This document shows positions 48,593 through 62,000 of a DNA stretch of 64,000 bases, one piece after another; position 1 is the first letter of the stretch, and each line of letters begins with the position of its first letter. A program made the position numbers and the translations under genes. The notes under the pieces were generated by a model. It was not told where the DNA came from. It was given only the letters and a program-made list of their open reading frames with translations, and did no database searches. The stretch comes from Nematostella vectensis. Taxonomy: Eukaryota; Cnidaria; Anthozoa; Actiniaria; Edwardsiidae. The stretch covers positions 8,900,540 through 8,964,539 of the forward strand of contig NC_064042.1 in NCBI RefSeq assembly GCF_932526225.1, written 5' to 3'.

Positions 48593-51500
48593 TCAGTACG
48601 ACGCGTTCTTGTTGATTGGCGGGAGGATCATGGGCACCTGGCCTGGCCGGGTGCCAAGTGCATGATGGGACTGTGGCTTGGTGGTTGCCATGGAGTGTCC
48701 CTGCACTTTCTTGGTGATGGCTCGTACCAGGTTCCGCGCGTGTTTCAGGCTGTATGCTGTAATAGAATCAAGTAAAGTAAATACTAAATGCAAGTCTTCA
48801 TACGGGCTCTTTTTGTTTATTTTTCGGGAATTATGAGATACTGGTATTTAGGTTTGGACGACGCGAACTCACATCGACCGCTCGTGTGCAACCTAACTGA
48901 ATGCAGTAAAATATAGACAATTCTTATAAGCACTCAAAACCCATAAGCACGCTAGATATCCCCATAACACGTACCACCTATTGATAAGTAGAGACCACTT
49001 ACTAACAAGTCTACTGATAGTTACGCCTACCTAGTTACGCCCACCTGCGAGACTACTTACTAACAAGTCTACTTGATAGTTACGCCTACCTACTAACAAG
49101 GCTACTGATAGTTACGCCTTTCTAGTTACGCCTACCTACGAGACTACTTACTTACAAGTCTACTTGATAGTTACGCCTACCTACGAGACTACTTACTAAC
49201 AAGGCTACTGATAGTTACGCCTACCTAGTTACGCCCACCTGCGAGACTACTTACTAACAAGTCTACTTGATAGTTACGCCGACCTAGTTACGCCCACCTG
49301 CGAGACTAATTACTAACAAGTCCACTTACCCTTGAGCCTCGCTTTGACCTCCTCGGTAAAGTATCCGCAGTCTACCCACTCCTCAAAGTCAGAGATGAAG
49401 TCGAACGCAGTTAGACCTAGCGAACACAGAACAAAGTTACATATAGGGGACAGTCAGACCTAGGGAACATAGAACAAAGTTAGACCTAGCGAACACAGAA
49501 CGAAGTTAGACCTAGGGAACAAAGAACGCAGTTAGACCTAGGGGACAGTCAGACCTAGGGAACAAAGAACGCAGGAATGCACAGAACAGACCGGACAGCA
49601 GTCTGTAGAAAAACGAGGTAGTCTGCATGGGCGAGAAATCAACACAAGGTTAAAGTCTCTAAAAATAGTTGAGTTGTTTCTATAAAATTTCGAGCATTCC
49701 TGCGAAGGGTGTAAAGAGCTTGGCTTATACAAGAAATGAGCGACCAAGTTTAACTCACCCTGAAGGTTCCTCATTCGAACGTTTGCTCCTGTTAAGAAAA
49801 TAATGCTAGAAATGACATACTTGGCATACTACGGCAGGGCCGTAGCAGGGGGTGGGGCACTGGGGGCATGTGCCCCCCAATATTTAAAAAAAATTACATG
49901 CATACATGTTGTTCGCTTGTGTCGAGTGTTGTTACCTTGCTTTATGAGCATGCTAGTCCCATACATGTTGTTCGCTTGTGTCGAGTGTCGTTTACCTTGC
50001 TCTATGAGCATGCTAGCCCCATACATGTTGTTCGCTTGTGTCGAATGTTGTTTACCTTGTTGTTCGCTTGTGTATGGTGTTCTTCACCTTGTTGTTCGCT
50101 TGTGTCGAGTGTTGTTACCTTGCTCTATGAGCATGCTAGCCGCATACATGTTGTTCGCTTGTGTATGGTGTTCTTTACCTTGTTGTTCGCTTGTGTCGAG
50201 TGTCGTTTACCTTGCTCTATCAGCATGCTGGCCGCATACATGTTGTTCGCTTGTGTCGAATGTTGTTTACCTTGTTGTTCGCTTGTGTCGAGTGTCGTTT
50301 ACCTTGCTCTATGAGCATGCTAGCCGCATACATGTTGTTCGCTTGTGTCGAATGTTGTTTACCATGTTGTTCGCTTGTGTCGAATGTTGTTACCTTGCTC
50401 TATGAGCATGCTGGCCGCATACATGTTGTTCGCTTGTGTCGCGTAGAAGAGAGGGGTACAGAGGTCGTTATTTACGGCGTCAACGTCCGCTCCAAATGAG
50501 ATGAACAGCTCAAGTACATCAGACGCGTTAGACAGACCCGCGGACAGGTGAAGGGCCCTGGCAGACAGTAACTCCCATGTCAATAACACGCCTGTCAATC
50601 ATATCTACCTGTCAATCATCTACATTTTGTCAATCATATACCTTTTAGCGACGTCTTTAATAACTATTTCTCTTTTATCTGCCTGTATAAGATCTACCGG
50701 TCAGTCGACATCTGCACTCTAATTCGCAAGACATCTGACGCCATTTTACCACCCCAGCAAAATTCGAGGTGTGAAAGCATCCACTTCAATCGGGTGATTT
50801 AGAAAAGATATTGCTACGTTTTTTATTGAATTCCTTAAATTAATCCTAAAACAATGTTTTTAGATGGTTATTTCGTGATTTTCCTTACAAATTATTCTTC
50901 CAAATTGAGTAAAAAGTACAATAATAAAATCTTATATCACAATCTTCCCATGACGTTCCAGTCGCACAATGTCAGTTCCACCTCTAAAGCTACGTGCAAA
51001 CAGAGCCAATATTGCTGCAAAAACAGTCAGTTTTGCAGTCTCGCAATTTTGGCGCTGTTTGTGTGCCAGTTTGAGAGGTTCTGCGTCAACATTTCCTTTA
51101 TCTTGTTATCAGCCGAAAGGTGGTGACGGGAATGCTGGTCAATGCTGGTGCTGTTTGTACAGGGTCTAATTACTGCATATGCGATATTTATCATGCTATG
51201 AATGTCTGTCTGTTAATCAATAAACCATATAAACCAATTATTCGACCATTACTGTAAATATAAATGAGCTTATGGTTGATTGACAAGGTCACGTATGGTA
51301 ACACTCACGTGTTTCCCGCGCTGTATGTGGGGTTTACTGACGCTCCTTGTCGAAGTAGAAAGCGAACTGTCTCCACGCGCTTGGAGCTAGGGGAAACACA
51401 TCGATACTCAAACAAAATCGTACACTCAGAACTGTAAAAACACGCAACATAACTCCATGTTTCATCCCAGTAGCAAACAACAAATTCTGCCAGAAACATT

Positions 51501-53024
51501 TCTTCTCTGATCTCGTGAGCTTGAGGAGTGATTCGGATAATGCCTAGTGCACACTAGCAACATAACATAACGACATGGGCGCGCGCACTGTGTTTAGCCC
51601 GACATGGACATAATGACATAAAAGAAAAAACATGGTAATGGCTTAGAAAGGGTGTGTGTGGCACCATAGTAATGGCTTAGAAAGGGTGTGTGACGCACCA
51701 TGGTAATGGTTTAGAAAGGGTGTGTAAACGCATCATGGTAATGGCTAAGAAAGGGTGTGTGAACGCATCATGGTAATGGCTAAGAAAGGGTGTGTGAACG
51801 CACCATGGTAATGGATAAGAACGGGTGTGTGAACGCATCATGGTAATGGCTAAGAAAGGGTGTGTGAACGCATCATGGTAATGGCTAAGAACGGGTGTGT
51901 AAACGCACCATGGTAATGGCTAAGAACGGGTGTGTAAACGCATCATGGTAATGTATAAGAAAGGGTGTGTGAACGCACCATGGTAATGGATCAGAACGGG
52001 TGTGTGAACGCATCATGGTAGTGGCTAAGAACGGGTGTGTGAACGCACCATGGTAATGGCTAAGAACGGGTGTGTGAACGCACCATGGAATCTGCTCCAG
52101 TAGTATCTTGTGGACCAAGATATCAGTCTCATTCTCCTTGAACTCAAATCCATTCGAAGACAACCTAGACAACACAAGATGTCCATGGTAAATAAAAAGA
52201 AATGTCCTACGTTTCATTCTCCGATACACAGGCCCCGGCCGAAAATAGGCTGGTCAAAGGAGTGAAAATAATATCTACAGAAACTGAAGAAGCATACTCA
52301 CCATTCAGCACATTCCAGGTGGTCATTAGCTGCCGCGAGGTGGAGCAAGCTTGGGGGAGAGCACTAGAAAGAGATCAAACACACCGGTAAAACACGTGAA
52401 CAGTATCAATGCACACGTGATGAAAAGCACGTGATACACATGTACACAAGTCTTCTAATGAATGACAGCTCGTGACAAGCACGGGTAAAACACGTGATAG
52501 TCTACCACATATCGCTGTTAAGCACGTGGACAGCTGGTGATGCATAATCACGAAGACACTACACGGGTAAAGCACGTGATACTCTACCACATATCTCTGG
52601 TGAGCACGTGGACAGCACGCGATACAAGTTGGCCAAGACACGTGATTCTCACCTCGTCTTCCATATCGAGGCTTCTCCTTATATGGCCGTCGCTATCAAA
52701 GAGAAGTAGCGCTTGTATGGAGTCAACACGACCTTGCATAGCACAACAATGGATGGGCATCAGACCCTGGCAAGACGAAAAAAGGCGAGAAAATTGCAAT
52801 AAATTGACCAGGCATTCGTCCAAAATATTAAAGGGCTCTGTCTAGAAAAGATGGCATGACTTGGCAGCCACGAATCTGGCGCTCTTTTTAGGTTGTCTGT
52901 GGTGTTTGGGGTTGACTGAGGCTGATAAGTAACTCTTTCAAGCACCCTTTGTCAACCACATAAATATCTAACAGAGTGACATGGCCGACTAAGCTGATAA
53001 GTTGGCTTCCTCCCTAACATAATG

Positions 53025-53088
<64 letters not shown>

Positions 53089-56000
53089 TAACAATAACAA
53101 TAGTAATAGTAATAGTAATAGTAATAGTAATAGTAATAGTAATAGTAATAGTAATAGTAATAGTAATAGTAATAGTAATAGTAATAGTAATAGTAATAGT
53201 AATAGTAATAGTAATAGTAATAATAATAATAATAATAATTTAATATAGCATTATAAAAATCTCAATGCTTTACAAACATCCTACTCTATTCTACTCAATA
53301 ATTTCGCTAAAACTCTAACTAACACATATATAACTGATGTATATATATACACACACATATATATGTATATATATCTTAACACTAATGATAATATTTCTTA
53401 TTCTCCTATTACCCTACCCTATCGTTCCTTATCGTCAATGGAGCTCCCTTCATCAGCTGTGAACAACAAAAATATACAAATTTGCTTTAACGCCAGCGAT
53501 TGAAAGAGAATGGAACATTATCGCATTCTCTCTAGGAAATAAAGAAGGTGATAGGGTCACAATTCAGAGCTCGACCTTTTCTAAATATAATTCAGGTCAT
53601 CTAGGATACTAGGATAGTCTCTCTGTTTTGAGAAAAAAAGTTTTTTTGTCTAGGGGGGAAAAAGTTTCTGTGTCTAGGGGGAAGGGGTAGGGGGGTATTG
53701 TTCAACGTTTTCTAAATACACAGGTATGATGCTCATAACAAAAGGCAGATATCTCTTTGTTTATAGTGTGGGGAAGGCAAGGGAAAAGGCAGTTTCTTAC
53801 CATCTTCTCGATGCACTCGAGGTCGGTCGGCTCTCCCGTTTCTCCGTAGCATTTCACGTGTAGCGGGGTGTTCCCGTCATGGTCCACACAGTCGATATTC
53901 GCGCCAGCCTCCAGTAAAAGCTACAATCAGACAATACTCCAAATGATAGCATACCATTTATAAGCAAATTAGCCTGGAAGGGTATCAATAACGAGGCAAA
54001 TACTCAGCCGGTAGCGAAAAATAATATCTTGGGGAAGGAGGGGAGGAGCGAGCCACTGGTTCCTCCACACCCCCTTGCTACGGTCCTGAATACTGACGGG
54101 TGTTATCTCACCTCGACAGTGTCCGAATCCTTTGCCCTGTGTAAGGGCGAGGCTCCCTTGTAGTCAACAAGATTCACATCCAGACCTTCGGCGAATAACG
54201 ACTATAAAAAGTCGAGTGTGAGTGAAACGAACTCAAAAACGGAAGAAATAGTAAAGACAGGCGTGGTGAGAACCGGATTATGGCCAAATTCTTTGTTGTG
54301 TAACGTCGGCGAATTGAAAATCCTTGTCTGGTTTTGGAAAAGCGGGTCAATCAACCGTCTGGACCAATCGATGGCTTTCATGTTTTCACTGTCGCATCAT
54401 AAACTATTTGACACACAGCAAGGGAATTGATTGGTTACGTTGGTATGATTGACTTCGCGCTATTATCAGTCGCGCAACAACAGATTCGGCTAAAAAAAAA
54501 ACTATTAAAAACACCTTTGTCATTGCTCTCACCAAAATTATATGGAGATAAATTTTGAAAGAAAACTCGAAATAGCCATCTAAAAACAAAGTTGTTTACG
54601 TAATTTACCAAATTAATTGAAATTATCACGATAGCTTCTCTGCATCAGCCAACGCCGTGTTCACACACTTGTTATAAGATGGCAACATTTCGGCTGATCG
54701 TGACTCTTTAAAGCCTATAGAGATACGTGTCTGACCTTGATAATGTGAATGGCGCCAAAAAACGCAGCTGTGTGAAGAAGCGTACTACCGCTGACACATC
54801 TGAAAAATAAAAATCAATTACGTCAATTAAGGGCGATTCACGAAAAATATTTCAAAATTGTTGGAAGTTTCTTCGAGGAAATGACTGACAATTTAGAGGG
54901 GATGGACTGTTAAATATCGCAGATTCTAATAGATTCTTTTATCGGTTGAGGTTTCTGTCGGCCCACCAGAAATAAAATGGTGAGATTGCCGCTTTTATCG
55001 CGACCCTTCCCTACACCACCCCTGTAGGTGTGTACCTGCTCTTGAGGCTGGCCATGACGGTTTCACGCCTGTGATGAGCGGCTATGACGTCAGCAAGAGC
55101 ATTCAAGTCCCCGGATATAAGTCTCGGCACCAGCTCCGCCCACTGCTGAGACTTGGCTTAAAAAACAAGTTCAAATATTTGATACACCCATTCTTTGAAG
55201 AAGGAGAAATAAATAATTAGCTGTTCAATTCAGCAAATTCAGGAGGCAGTCGTACCTTCCCAAAAGATTTTCAGCTCATAGTGCCTCATGAGGTCAAATG
55301 CAGTCTTGCTGTTACGGTTCCGCCTTTTGACATCGGTCCCCCATTCGATCAGCAGCTAAACACACAAATAAGCTTTAGTAAGGAACGTTGTTGTAGTCTT
55401 TACGTGACGTTTCGTGTTTTGGTTATTGTTGTGATTGTCTTTGTGTGACATCTTATGTTTTTGACGTTTTTTTTATAAGGTCTTTGTATGACGTATCGTT
55501 ATTTCGTTATTGTTGTAATGGTCTGTTATTGTTGTAATTGTCTTTACGTGAAGTGTGTTTTGCTGTAGTTGTAAGGGTCTTAACGTGACGTATCATATTT
55601 TCGCTGTAGCTGTAAAGGTCTTTTCTTGACGTATCGTGTTTCCATCGTTGTTGTAATAGTCTTCACGTGACGTGGAGTTTTCGCTGAAGTTGTAATTGGT
55701 ATTTACGTGACATATCGTGTTTTTGCCTTTGTAGTAACTACCTGCCCTATGTCTTTGTGTAAGCTCTCTGTGGCGAGAAAGAACGGAGTGTTGAGCTGAT
55801 TGTTGAGCGAGTCCACTTCGGCTCCGTTTTCCAACAAGTGCTCGACGATATCCTGAAACCAGTAAAACCATTAAACCACCATTGGTTTCTGGTTTGGTTG
55901 CTTGTCTGGTTCGTATTGTTTGTGTGCTTTGCTTGCTATGTTTTGCTTGCTTGTTTGTTTGCATGGTTATTTGTTTTGCTCTGTTTTTTTTTTATTATTA

Positions 56001-59000
56001 TTTTGGTTGATAGTTTGGTTGGTGTGTTTGGATCGCTGGTTGTTCTAGAGTACTTACAAAATGCCCGTGTCTGCATGCCATGTGTAGGGCAGTGTTACCA
56101 GAACTGTGCTCACGCGAGTTCACAAACGACTTATCAGAGTGGAAAAAAGCAACCTGAGAGGGAAGCATAAGGTAGATGTAACAATAAGATCTCACAGCAG
56201 AAAACGTTTCAAAACAGAATCACAACCAGAAGAGTACAATAGAGCAATAGAAGATTTGCATAGAACAGTGGAACCTCAATGCAAAAATACATTAAGGAGA
56301 CAGAAAACTTTAATAGTTATGGTATAAGACAGTGCACCCCCTCCCCCCCCCCCCTCAGCAAATCCTCGCACTCACCAGTTTCTGTACAATGTCCAGTTCG
56401 CCAGTCTTGGCCGCCTTAAACAGCAGCCTCTGGCACTGAGTGGTGGTACCAGGGAATACCTGGTAAAGAAACCTACAAAACAATGCTGTCCAGTAAGTAT
56501 GACAAAATTTGTAACACAAAACTTTTCAACTTCATGATTCTTACAGTGATCCGGCTTTCAAGGTCTTGTTTCGTGATGGACTTTCAAAGAATATCTGTTT
56601 AAAATAAAAAAAGGTTGATCAACCTATATTAAAACGCTTAAGCCAAAAGCACCTGATTGCTTCGATGGTGTTTAGTGGCGCTCTGATTGGTTCTGATTTG
56701 TGTTTTCCAGAGGTTCTGATTGGTTCCAATAGGAGTTTTGTCTCGTTCTGATTGGTTACGATTGGAGTTTAGGCGTTCTCATTGACTTCCATTGTTGTTT
56801 GTTTGCGTTCTGATTGGTTCCATTAGGTGTTTGGTTTCGTTCTGATTGGTTACGACTGGAGTTTAGTTGAGTTCTCATTGGCTTCCATTGTTGTTTATTT
56901 GCGTTCTGATTGGTTCCCTTTGGTGTTTACAGGCGTTCTGATTGGTTCCCATTGGAGTTTAGTTGCGAATGGAGTTTAGTTGCGAATACATATATATATG
57001 GTAGCAATGGCTTTTATATGGGGCCAAAACTACTACAGGAGCAATTCCCCTTTTTATGGGGTAATGCTACAATAGAGGAGGAATGTCTTTTATATAGGGC
57101 CATCTTATTAAAGGGGCCATGCTCTTTATATGAGGTAATACTACTAAACGAGCACTGCTCTTTACATGGAGTAATGCTACTGGAGCAATGGCTTTTTACC
57201 TCCAGATCCGGATAGGTCGTGGCATTAACTTCCTCCACATTTACTTCATCGATGCCCAGCATTTGACGCACTGACACTAGACGAATCAACAAAGAACATA
57301 AACTAAACCACAGCGAGTAGCTAGGATTGGCAATAGTGGTGATCAGGCCGTGTAGCACTCGCCCCAGAAGCTAACACTCTACCGCTGAGTCATCTGGTAC
57401 AGTGATTGCTGCAAGTAGTTGTGATTTGCAAACAGTTGCAAGTGGTGTTAAGTGGCTGCAAGTTTTTGTGAGTGGTTGCGAGTAGTTGCGAGTGGTTGCG
57501 AGTAGTTGCGAGTAGTTGTGAATGGTTGCAAGTAGTTGCAAGTAGTTGCGAGTAGTAGCGAGTGGTTACGAGTGGTTGCGAGTGATTGCGAGTGGTTGCA
57601 AGTAGTTGCGAGTGGTTGCGAGTGTTGCAAGTGGTTGCGAGTGATTGCGAGTGGTTGCAAATAGTTGCGAGTGGTTGCAAGTAGTTGCGAGTGGCTGTGA
57701 GTGGTTGCAAGCAGCTTGTTACGAGTTCAACAGAATACCTCCTTCTTGCTGAAATAGTCACTTACTTTTACCGTCGGAGTTCCCCGAAAAGTCGTCGTAG
57801 AAAATCCCTAAAGAAAGTACACAAGCAAAGTTAGTTATAGAGAGAGGGTTTGTGAAGGCAGCAGCGAAAGGAGAGCTTATTATGAAGTGAGTTGTTAGAA
57901 TAAACACAAATACTCTCGAAAATAACACCTCAGTAAATGTGCCATACCTTGGTCGTCTATCTCTTAAGAATGAATGTCAATTCACTAGACTGCTTGCCCC
58001 TCCTTCTTTGGCGAACTTCCGTGAAGGAGAAGTTGACTAGAGCGCGTGGTTTGCCCCCCCCCTCCCGCGCACGCGGCTAACTAATTCACCTGTCTTCTTG
58101 TCCTTAATAACCAGCTTGCGGCCTTTCCACACGGTCTCGTTCGCCTTACTGCTGTAGAACCCAGTCCCACACGTCAAACTCTGACAGTACAGACATGTCA
58201 CGTGTTAGAGACGTCGAGAGATAAGAGGTCGCATTATTAGAGGGAGGGGAGGGGGTCATTCTGACAATATCAAGACATTTTACCATTACTGGAGGGGGTT
58301 GAGCTTGTTATCGCCAATAAAATGGGGATATTTAAATAATGTGTTTCTATTCTAGAAAGTGCACATTATCGTGAGATTGTAATGTTTGGCGTTTGCGGCA
58401 CCTTTAGCAAAATTCCACCTTCTTCAGTTTGCCCAGAAAAAGTCTTAATAAAGACGTAAATTTTGGTCGACTGCGAAATTTTGTTACATGATATTCATTA
58501 CTCTGGTTCAAGAACTACTTGGGTATTTTGCATGAAAGTATGTGTAATAAGAGTACACACCTACTCAAATAGTGCTGACAGTGCATACAGCGAATGGCGA
58601 ATGGCAGTTCTTAGATCGAAATTTGCTGGTGGGTACTAATAATTCGCTCGAATAAAGGTAATAAATAACCTCCTGCGATGCCAGAACCATAGATTGATAT
58701 ATCGAACACAATATATTGAGATCCATGATTCCCTTCGGTCGTAGAACTGCCATCTCCAATTGCGTTTGCTAAACAAGAGGAAAAAAACAAATCACATCCC
58801 TCTAAATCAAACCTCTTAGACTTCCCCATAGCCCCTTTCATAAAGACCCCTAGAGGACAGAGCAAAAAAATGGCAAGTTTTCCCAAAATAAGGTCTGGTT
58901 AACTTCGGTAAGCTTGAATTTTTGCATAGAGGTTCCTTATGTCATGTTAACCAACATATCAAAAAGTGTTTTTCTCTAATGGATTCGTCTTCGAGATATG

Positions 59001-62000
59001 AGGCTTGAATTTCAATTTTCAAATGTTCAAAGTATAAATTCTCCTCGTTTGTAGGGCTCTGATCAGAAATTAAGCCAACTTTGCTCGCTAATATCTAAAT
59101 TTCATATCTTCTAAATTTCTTTAAAATTTGGAATTAAGCTTTTGGCCAGAGGAACTCCTTGTATGCGGAATCTTGAGCTTATATATAAAGAATTGGAAAA
59201 TTTCATGTCATTGTTTTCCTCTGTCCCTCTATTGAAGGCGGTGCAGCACATACCAGGTTGATGACCATGTTGACTGTTAGATCATTAATGGTAACATTCC
59301 TAAAAAAAATTGCATATCAATTTATTTTGCTCGTGACATCCTCGATTTTATCCTCGAGTTTATGCAACTCAATTAGACGCATTGTGTTTTAGCGCAATGC
59401 ACATGATTTCCACATAATCTATTAAAGACGCGCGTTCGTTTAGCATTCGCGCGCATTACTCATTATTTTCTCACAGTTTGAATTGATGACGCGCGTTTGA
59501 TTTTATTTTGCGCACATTGCCTCAGTCTTCTCACAATTCCAATTGATGACGCGCATTTGATGATAATTTGCGCGCATCACTCAATGTGTACTTATAATTC
59601 CAGTTGATGACGCGCATTTGTTTATTTGCGCGCATTGCTCATTGTTTTCTCACATATTCAATTGATGACGCGCGTTTGATTATCATTTGCGCGCATTGCT
59701 CATTGTTTTTTCACAATTCAAATTGATGACGCGAGTTTGATTATCATTTGCGCGCATTGCTCATTGTTTTTCACAATCCAAATTGATGACGCGCGTTTGA
59801 TTATCATTTGCGCGCATTGCTTATTGTTTTTTCACAATTCAAATTGATGACGCGCGTTTGATTATCATTTGCGCGCATTTCTCATTGTTATCTCACAATT
59901 CAAATTGATGACGCGCGTTTGATTATCATTTGCGCGCATTGCTCACTGTTTTCTCACAATTCAAATTGATGGCGCGCGTTTGATTATCATTTGCGCGCAT
60001 TGTTCATTGTTTTTCCACAATTACAATTGATGAAGCGCGTTTGATTATCATGCGGCCATCGCTTATTGCTTTCTCGCAAAGGACTGTCTTTAATTTGAGC
60101 CCGAATGCCAGACTTTGGTAGTCAGTAAGGAGACTTCTTGGATGTTTTCCCATATTTTGTTTGTATCACAAGCTTGAACGCGGTAAGTTAGTATGAAAGA
60201 AGGTTGTAAACAAACTCCACAGGATCATCTCTTTCTTATTAAAAATACCTTTTTAAAATGGAAACTTAAATATTCATTTTGCCCCGATCTATTCGAGCAA
60301 CCCGGCATGCAACACGCAAACCCACCATCTTTGGTGCATGTTTCCGTCATCTTGGAATTTGACGTTCATTGAACTTGACTGCAAGGATGTAACAGAATGA
60401 ACCACGCACATTTATGGTCTTATTCGCGTTATTATTAACAGATTTCCACACAAAAAAAATAACAATATACTCGACAGTGTTACAGTGTTTATATCAGGTC
60501 TTAACATACCTGGGCACCTTGACGATGTCAAATCGCTGCACAATTTTATTAGATACGGCGGCTCGACACTGAGGTAACAAAAATGCCATTTAAAAAATAT
60601 GCAACGGAACAGTATTGATCATAGATGGTTATACATGAAGTACCATATAAGGTCATATGAAGTACCATATAAGGTCATACCTTATTTTGTATCTCGGCCA
60701 CCTGTTTGACCCATGCTGCACATTTAGTGACGTCATAGTTCTGTTCAATGATCGTAATTTCTGGAAGTTAACATGCCGAAATTTAGTTCGATTGTTTGCG
60801 TAGAGATGCTACAAAGAGTCATTAAGTTATGCAAAGCGCAGACATACCGACGTACCTTGATCATACTCCACAATGATGTTTTCAAGCTCCTTCTGTCGTT
60901 TGAGGTCCTTCATGACCGTGACGAGTTCGGGGAACTGCTCGAGCTCATCCTTGACACCGATCTTTAACACGTTCAATTCATCCTGATACAACAACAAACA
61001 ATGCCAAGTTGAATTAATCCTAAGACAATAACAAACAACACGTTTAATTCATACCGAAAAAGCAACAAACAAGAAATTCAAATCATCGTGAGATAGCACC
61101 AACACGTTTAATTCACGTATCTCTAGCTTCATCACCGTTGATTCAGTGAATTGTAACCGAATGTGAAGCAATGATTCTGTCCATTGTGCCAGCTTGAGCA
61201 CGGTTTGCGACTGGGTGAACGATAACCGGATGTGACGCAATAATTCTGTTCCTTACCAGTCGTTTTAGCATCGCCCGTGATTGGATAAACTTGTAACCAC
61301 TCATGAAAAAGAACGCGAAATACGCACATACCGACATCACATCTCCCTGTAAACACGAAAAGCAAGTTATTGTTTGTCAAAAGTAGGCTGAACTTGCGTT
61401 GCTTTCGTTGACGAAAATCTTTTCAAAGCTGTTGTAACTTACAATACACTACGAGTTTTATAAATCTCCCTAAACGACATTTATCTACCTTGCTTAAATA
61501 CGCTTTTCTTACCCTCTTTTTGGAAGCGATCACAAATATTTTTTGCCGAGTATTTAGAAGTAGTATAATTTAGCTTACCTCGACAAGGTCCTGTGAATCG
61601 AATGGATTTGATGAGTGAAACATTTGGTTTGCTGTCTGTAGGGCAAGGTTGATTGTCCACCTGAAAATGTTGCAGAATTCCTTAGTTGCATTACCTAAAT
61701 ATGCAGCGCTGCTTGGCCAGCCATTTAAACCCGAGTCGTTCGTAGTATTAGCGTCCGCTTATGGTATTATCATTGTATAAAAAAGGGAACTGCAGGTAAA
61801 TGAGAAGTAAAGTCTGACCACTTAGTAGCTATCACGACGACCCTCTAAAAAATACAGTACATTTGGCCAAAGGCCAGTTGCTGGCGAATGTCTAGTTTTC
61901 TAAGCGGATTTTGGGTATGAATAACATGCAGTACGTACGTACCTATCGTTTAGAAGGATTTCTGTTGTAAATGTTTCTGGGACAAAGGAATTCACCAACG

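Noticed and set aside
49803-50405. 200-aa plus-strand ORF with Cys/Val-rich repeats
   Set aside because: It is the antisense of the exon-derived minisatellite in the ankyrin gene; no splice or domain support.
55593-55964. 123-aa minus-strand ORF covering an ankyrin exon
   Set aside because: Only 55742-55852 is exonic, and in a different frame (DIVEHLLENGAEVD); the long ORF is a frame shadow.
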